Origin: DASTGO01 sp035719045
Lineage (GTDB): Bacteria; Actinomycetota; Actinomycetes; Actinomycetales; Kineosporiaceae
Reading direction: 5' to 3'
Assembly: GCA_035719045.1 (NCBI GenBank)
Contig: DASTGO010000337.1
Location: 1 to 8,413 of the forward strand
Length of the DNA stretch: 8,413 bases
Below, piece after piece: positions 1 through 4,900 of this stretch; the stretch's first letter is position 1; every line of letters starts with the position of its first letter. Both the position numbers and the translations under genes were made by a program. The notes under the pieces were generated by a model that was not told the origin of the DNA, made no database searches, and saw only the letters and a program-made list of their open reading frames with translations.

Positions 1-219
1 CTGCGACAGCGCCTTGGCCGCATCCCCCACCAGCGCACCGGAATCGGCCAGCCACCGCGCCGACCGGGTCACCTCCGGCGCGATCTGCATCAACTCCTGG
101 CCGGCCGCCAGCCACAACTGCGCCAGATCATTGATCTCGTCCTCGTCCACCGCCGGCCACCCGTCACCGGTCAGGACATGGAACATCTCTCCCGCCCACG
201 GCGGGACATTTAGACCCAC
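1..219 (-). CDS. Partial CDS: N-terminus of a large WXG100-like/CpnT-type polymorphic toxin protein
   Basis: Only the first 73 codons are present; the gene runs off the left edge. The reading frame opens at a GTG (219-217) and starts VGLNVPPWAGEMF, then GDGWPAVDED and a helix with DLAQLWLAAGQEL. A short non-polar start, a GxxWPxxDE motif and long amphipathic helices are the pattern I know from the N-terminal domain of large actinobacterial proteins related to CpnT and other polymorphic toxins, where this domain is the secretion/helical part and the toxic activity is at the unseen C-terminus. The start is constrained: the upstream gene's TGA (246-244) is in the same frame and GTG 219 is the first start codon after it. 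An ATG at 186-184 is an alternative but would cut off conserved-looking residues. The Shine-Dalgarno is weak, which with the 24-base gap suggests translational coupling to the upstream small gene. The toxin assignment is inference; the domain resemblance is moderately sure. Confidence 0.7.
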   Translation of the reverse strand, partial: MGLNVPPWAGEMFHVLTGDGWPAVDEDEINDLAQLWLAAGQELMQIAPEVTRSARWLADSGALVGDAAKALSQ

Positions 220-243
220 AACGGGACCGTTCGCAGCGACGTG

Positions 244-642
244 TCAGCGGCGGGTATGCGGCGTCGAGCCCCCTGAAGTGGCATTGTTGACAGCGTCGAC
301 GATCGAAGGAAGCTTGGCGTCGCCGATACTGAGGTCCTGGTTGATCTTGGTGAGCAGGAGCTCGATCTGGGCCGCGTTGTCGGCCCCGGACGCAGCCAGG
401 TTCGCGATGTCGATCAGCAGAAGCGCAGCGACGCCGCTCGCGTGCAGGACCTGGTTGGCGTTGTTGAAGTACTGCTCACCCAACGCCTTGCCCACCTCGT
501 CGCCACCGCCGTTGCTGGGGTCGTGTGGCTTGATGGCGGCATAGATCTGGTACAGGTAGTCCTGCATGGCCGCGGCATCCCGCTTCAGCGTCTCCGCGTT
601 GGCGTTCAGCTGGCTGGCGTCGACCTTGATCTGGTCAGCCAC
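244..642 (-). CDS. Small WXG100/EspC-like type VII secretion-associated protein (132 aa)
   Basis: A 132-residue, almost wholly helical protein starting MADQIKVDASQLNANAETL. Helix 1 is about residues 6-38, a loop SNGGGDEVG lies near 43-51, helix 2 is about 50-82, and a third helix near 88-102 is followed by a polar tail. This two-helix hairpin with a glycine-rich turn and a DEVGKALGEQY stretch resembles WXG100/EspC (DUF2580)-type substrates or partners of actinobacterial ESX systems. There is no tryptophan at all, so the turn lacks the WxG signature. I chose GTG 642-640 because AGGGG (657-653) lies 10 bases upstream; an in-frame GTG at 651 would be only one base from that site. The start overlaps the stop of the YbaB-like gene by 8 bases, indicating translational coupling, and the toxin-like gene follows after 24 bases. 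By analogy it may act as the helical partner that is co-secreted with that protein. Confidence 0.72.
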   Translation of the reverse strand: MADQIKVDASQLNANAETLKRDAAAMQDYLYQIYAAIKPHDPSNGGGDEVGKALGEQYFNNANQVLHASGVAALLLIDIANLAASGADNAAQIELLLTKINQDLSIGDAKLPSIVDAVNNATSGGSTPHTRR

Positions 643-1075
643 GACGACCACGCCCCTGGGACCGGCCCGCCGCGCCCGCCTGCCCGGCGCCCGGGGAGGA
701 GAACAGGGAGTCGGGCAGCATTTGGCTGACATCCGTGTTCGGATCAAGCATCTCGTCGACGGACAGTCCACCCCACGGGCTGCGCGGCATCACCTCGGCG
801 AAGCTGCGCCGCAACTGCACATGTGCCTCGGTGACGACAGAGAGAATGCGCCGGGACAGTTCCTCCGGTTCCAGGTCCCGGTAGGAGTCCCCCCGGAAGG
901 TCAGCTGGGTGATCCGGCCCTGGGCGTCGAGGATGACCAGGATCGAGCCGTCGCGGTATTCGGCCTTCGCGGTGAGCGAGCCGAGCTTCCTACGGGCCTC
1001 GACGATCTGCTGCTGGGATTCAGCAAAGGCCTGACGGAGCTCCTGAAGCCTAGTTCCCAGATCGATGTCCAACAT
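635..1075 (-). CDS. YbaB/EbfC family nucleoid-associated-like protein (EspL-like context), 146 aa
   Basis: The layout fits the YbaB/EbfC fold: a long N-terminal helix (about residues 7-36, LQELRQAFAESQQQIVEARR), three short beta strands (about 37-64, with YRDGSILVILDAQGRITQLTF), then a C-terminal helix (about 69-96, EELSRRILSVVTEAHVQLRR). Residues 97-146 form an extra, probably disordered tail ending in Gly/Arg (SQGRGRRG). Typical YbaB proteins are about 100-110 residues, so the tail is additional. Such proteins bind DNA as dimers. In ESX loci, YbaB-like proteins such as EspL of Mycobacterium stabilise secreted substrates instead, and the neighbouring WXG/EspC-like and toxin-like genes favour that role here (inference). 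ATG 1075-1073 is preferred because AAGG lies 11 bases upstream. A GTG at 1087 adds four residues but is directly abutted by the purine-rich stretch. A possible promoter lies upstream at 1123-1152. Confidence 0.8.
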   Translation of the reverse strand: MLDIDLGTRLQELRQAFAESQQQIVEARRKLGSLTAKAEYRDGSILVILDAQGRITQLTFRGDSYRDLEPEELSRRILSVVTEAHVQLRRSFAEVMPRSPWGGLSVDEMLDPNTDVSQMLPDSLFSSPGAGQAGAAGRSQGRGRRG

Positions 1076-1122
1076 GGTTCCCGGCACCTTCTTCGCTACC
1101 AGACCGATGAGAGTGGTATTGC

Positions 1123-1152
1123 GTCTTACGCCGGTGATCTCCCGACTGTAAA
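1123..1152 (-). promoter_or_regulatory. Possible sigma-70-like promoter for the YbaB/WXG/toxin gene group
   Basis: On the minus strand a TTTACA (1152-1147; five of six to TTGACA) is followed after 18 bases by TAAGAC (1128-1123; a weak -10 match). It lies in the 82-base gap between the charged-protein gene and the YbaB-like gene, about 48 bases before the latter's ATG. This gap is visibly less GC-rich than its surroundings. If real, it would let the YbaB, WXG-like and toxin genes be transcribed apart from the two genes upstream. The -10 is poor, so this is tentative. Confidence 0.3.
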
Positions 1153-1157
1153 CGCTC

Positions 1158-1796
1158 TCACTCTTCCTGACGGGACTCCGGACGACCGATCACGCCGCGG
1201 TGGAGCATCTTCTTGCGAGGGGTTTCCGCCTTGACCGCGGCCGTACCCGGGCCGGCTTCCGCTTCCACCGGACTTGTCGCTTTCCCTGGTGCCGCGCGGC
1301 CGCCGGACGCGGTCTTCTCCGCGGAGGCGGCCGCACCCCCCCGCCGGCCGGAGTTGCGCCGCTGCGGCTCCAACTCCTCCTGGTCCTCCGCCGGGTCCGC
1401 GCGGTGCCGGCCCCGGTGCCGGTTGCCGGAGGACAGCTTCTTCGCCTCGGCGGCAGCCTCGGCATTGCTGACATCCTTCGCAGCACGCCCACCCCGGCCG
1501 GCCGCCGCGGCAGCGGCACGGGATCGGGCGGCCTTCTCGCGGGCCTCCCGTTCCATGGCGGCCTTCTCGACCGCCTCCGCCTTCTCACGGGCAGCCTTCT
1601 CCTGGGCCTGCAGTTCGCCCAGGTAGCGGACCTCCTCCTCGGGGGTCATCGCTCGGGCGGGCGCCAGCTTGGCGAACTCCAGTCGGCGGCGCTGCCCCTC
1701 CACGGAGAAGAAGCGCACCACCTTGCGGGCTCCCGACCCCCCGGCGCCCGGACCGTCCGGCCCGCGGCCCGTCACCTGTTGTCCGGCACCATTCAT
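1158..1796 (-). CDS. Highly charged Ala/Lys/Glu/Arg-rich coiled-coil protein, hypothetical (212 aa)
   Basis: I do not recognise a family. The N-terminus (1-24) is Gly-rich. It is followed by a more ordered-looking segment, ARKVVRFFSVEGQRRRLEFAKL (about 23-44), then a predicted long helix from about 51 to 98 with heptad-like Ala/Glu/Lys repeats (EKAAREKAEAVEKAAMEREAR). A basic stretch, GNRHRGRHR (124-132), and an acidic one, AEDQEELEP (136-144), come next. The C-terminal third is Ala/Lys/Gly-rich with a basic patch PRKKMLHR (193-200). There is no signal peptide or membrane segment, so it is probably cytoplasmic or an unfolded secreted protein. The start is well set: AAGGAGG at 1812-1806 sits 9 bases before ATG 1796-1794, whereas upstream in-frame starts lack a site. 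It follows the repeat protein after a 105-base gap and precedes the YbaB-like gene. A role as chaperone or accessory factor for the neighbouring secretion substrates is only a guess. Confidence 0.68.
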   Translation of the reverse strand: MNGAGQQVTGRGPDGPGAGGSGARKVVRFFSVEGQRRRLEFAKLAPARAMTPEEEVRYLGELQAQEKAAREKAEAVEKAAMEREAREKAARSRAAAAAAGRGGRAAKDVSNAEAAAEAKKLSSGNRHRGRHRADPAEDQEELEPQRRNSGRRGGAAASAEKTASGGRAAPGKATSPVEAEAGPGTAAVKAETPRKKMLHRGVIGRPESRQEE

Positions 1797-1805
1797 CAGG
1801 CGGTC

Positions 1806-1812
1806 CCTCCTT
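1806..1812 (-). promoter_or_regulatory. Strong Shine-Dalgarno (AAGGAGG) for the charged coiled-coil protein
   Basis: AAGGAGG on the minus strand lies 9 bases before ATG 1796-1794. It is the best ribosome binding site in the window and excludes the longer in-frame reading that would begin at 1862. Genes near it have only partial sites, which hints that this protein is made at a high rate relative to its neighbours. Confidence 0.75.
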
Positions 1813-1886
1813 CCGTTGCCGCTGCGAGGCGTTCCTGCCCGGATCCCTGTCGCGGACGCCACAGGCCATGTGCCTTCATCGACGGT

Positions 1887-1911
1887 GCTGCCACGGTCCT
1901 GTCACGGCAGC
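1887..1911 (-). terminator. Stem-loop spanning the stop codon of the repeat-protein gene
   Basis: Read on the minus strand, GCTGCC (1911-1906) pairs perfectly with GGCAGC (1892-1887). Allowing two G-U pairs, the stem extends to 9 base pairs around a 7-base loop. The stop codon TGA (1904-1902) is inside the structure. No run of T follows, so it is not a classical intrinsic terminator. It could be a U-less terminator, a partial attenuator or an mRNA-stabilising hairpin between the large gene and the next one 105 bases on. Confidence 0.4.
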
Positions 1912-4900
1912 CGGGCCCACGGCGGTGGCTTGACAGGTTGGAAGCCGCCACCGCCGATCACGTCGACCCCCGGTTGGCCGTCGTCGGTCCTCAGCCCGGC
2001 GTCGGCGGGGTCCTCCACGCCGGGACCAGTCAGCAGGTCGTGGCGGGTCAGGGCTCCCGTGCCCCCGATCCGGTCGGCGGACCCGTTCAGCACCCGGTCC
2101 GCGGACCCGTTCAGGACCCGACCGGCGGACCCGTTCGGCGCGAAGACATCCGGAGCGCTGTCCGCCGGGAACGCCGCCATGAGCGGCAGTCCCGGGTCCG
2201 CGGGCGGCGGCCCGGCCGGCGACAGGTCCGCCGAGGCCCCCGGGCCCGCACCGTCGTCGAACGTGTCCGGGTCGTCGAACGTGTCCGGGTCGTCGACCTC
2301 CAGCACGCTGACATCGCGACGGAAGAGCACACCTGCCAGTCGCACTTCGCCCCGGGCGGAGGCGTTCCCCAGGTGCGGCAGTCCGCCCACCGCGGTGGTG
2401 GGTGCGGCGGCCGGATCGGGGGTGCCGACCTGCCCGCCCGACCGGTGCTCCCGCCGACGACGGTGCTCGCCGGGGCGGCCGCCCGCCAGGGGCAGCAGGA
2501 GCGGCAGGGGCACAGCCCCCGGCCCCGAGAACTCCGGAGCCTGATCTGCGGGAGCCACCGGGGCCAGGGGGGCACCGGTCAGCGGCTGCGGATCGGACAA
2601 GCCCCGGCTGAGACCCACGCCGACGGGCATGAGCGGGGCACCGGGCATCCCGGCGGAGCCCGGCCGCGCCACCGGCGGGGGCGCACCGAACCTGCGGCCG
2701 GAGAAGGCGGGCCGCTTGGCGCGCCCGGTGTTCTCCGGCGCTCCCGCAGCCGGGTCACCGGCCCCGATCGGACCTGCCCAGCCTCCCCCGCCGACCGCAC
2801 CCGGGAACGGGCTCAGCGCACCCGGCTGCCCGGCCCGGCCACCTCGGCGGGAATCCTTCCCGGCACCCGCACCACCGGCACCCATCGGCATCATCGGCAT
2901 CCCGCCGCCGAGACCACCAGCCCCGGCACCCGCCGGAACCCCACCAGGGCGGCCCACCCCGGAAACGCTCCCCAGCCCCGCCCCCGCGAGCCCCGACGGA
3001 CGGGTCAGCCCGGCACCCGCCGGTTGCGGCAGGCTCCCGTTCGGTAGTCCTCGGGCCAATGGGTCGATACCGGGCACGCCGAGATCCGGCACCGGCAGTC
3101 CCGGCGCGCCGGGCACACCGGTTCCCGTACCCGAACCGGTCAGCGGGGCGAGTCCGCCGACGGGCGCCGTCACCGGCCGCAGTGCACCATCGGCACCGAC
3201 CGCACCCGGGAACTGGCTCAACGCACCCGGCTGACCGGCCCGCCCACCCCGCTTGCCGTTGTTCCCGGCACCAGCGCCACCGGCGCCCATCGGCATCATC
3301 GGCATCCCGCCGCCGAGACCACCAGCCCCGGCACCCGCCGGAACCCCACCAGGGCGGCCCACCCCGGGAACACTCCCCAGCCCGGCACCAGTCAGCCCAG
3401 CACCCGCCAGCCCCGACGGACGAGACAGCCCCATCCCCGGCAGACCGGCCAGACCCAGCGGAGGCGGCGCAGCAGAGTCCGCGCCACCGCTGGTGAGAGG
3501 CGCCAGCCCCCCGCCCGGCGCCGTCACCGGCCGCAGTGCACCATCGGCACCGACCGCACCCGGGAACTGACTCAACGCCCCCGGCTGACCGGCCCGCCCA
3601 CCCCGCTTGCCGTTGTTCCCGGCACCCGCACCACCAGCACCCATCGGCATCATCGGCGCCCCGCCGAGACCACCCGCCCCGACGCCCGCGGGCACCCCGC
3701 CTGGGCGGGCCACCCCGGGAACACTCCCCAGCCCGGCACCCGCCAGCCCGGCACCAGCCAGCCCCGACGGACGGGACAGCCCCATCCCCGGCACACCGGC
3801 CAGACCCAACGGACTGGGCATCGCCGTATCCGTCCCGGCACCCGTGAGAGGCGCCAGCCCGCTCCCCGCCGACGGCGGCCGCAGACCACTGGCACCGACC
3901 GCACCCGGGAACTGGCTCAACGCCCCCGGCTGACCGGCCCGCCCACCCCGCTTGCCGTTGTTCCCGGCACCCGCACCACCGGCACCCATCGGCATCATCG
4001 GCATCCCGCCGCCGAGGCCCCCGGCACCCACGCCGGACGGCACCGGAGCCAACCGGCCGGCACCCGGCCCGGACAGTCCGCCCCCGGACAGGCTGCCCGC
4101 ACCCAGCGGCGTCGGGGTACCCAGTCCGGCGCCGGTCCGGCCACCGGAAATCGGCGCGAGGGACCCACTCGAGGCCGTGGGCGTGCGCAGACCGGTGCTG
4201 CCGCTGCCGACCGCGCCCGGGAACGGGGCCAGGGCTCCCGGCTGACCGGCGCGGCCACCACGCTTGTTGCTGTTGCCGGCACCCGCGCCACCGGCGCCCA
4301 TCGGCATCATCGGCATCCCGCCGCCGAGACCCCCGGCACCCGCACCCGTCCCGATGCCCGACGGCCGGGGAACGCCCCCGGCACCGGGGACCCCGGCCAG
4401 GCTGAGCGGAGAGGGCAACGATCCGGCATTGGTGCCGCCCAGACCCGAGGACCCGCCCAGGCCACTGCCGAGGCGGGAGGGCGGTGTGATGCCCGTCCCG
4501 TCCGGGAGGCCAGGGAACGTCGACACCGGGGAGGGGATCCCCGAGGAGCGCCGGGCGGCGTTGTTCCCGGTTCCGGGGGCGCCCATCCCCATCGGCATGC
4601 CCCCGGCCCCGAGCGGCGAACCGGCGCCTCCCAGCCCTCCCACGGGGGACAGCCGGCTCGGGCTGAGGGCGTTGCTGCCCAGCCCCGGGGTGTTGAGCCC
4701 GGGCACGCTGCCGAGTCCACGGCCCCCCGGCGTGCTGGTGCCGGCGCCTGCCGGGCTCAGCCGGCTGGGGTTTGCCAGGCCCCCGATCCCCGGCACTCCG
4801 CCCGCAGGCATACCGACCGGTGGCATGGTGCTGCCGCCCAGCCGGCTGACCGGCCCACTGGCTCCGCCCGCACCGCCGCCGAAGCCGGTGGGCACGCCCA

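Noticed and set aside
14..544. 176-residue plus-strand ORF at the left edge
   Set aside because: Antisense to the toxin-like N-terminus and the WXG-like gene, with Ser/Pro/Ala composition and no domain.
2440..2530. Possible frameshift in the tail of the large protein, where it becomes RRRREH-rich
   Set aside because: The alternative frame gives an Ala/Pro-rich peptide but poorer G/C bias at third codon positions, and the annotated frame stays open with good bias on both sides.
1200..3047. 615-residue plus-strand ORF
   Set aside because: It spans two minus-strand genes and the gap between them, is dominated by Arg/Pro/Gly, and has no recognisable domain. It is the antisense shadow expected in very GC-rich DNA.
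2790..4340. CRISPR-like regular spacing of repeats
   Set aside because: The repeats are about 135 bases, imperfect, in frame and coding. The spacers are related to each other, so this is a protein repeat array.
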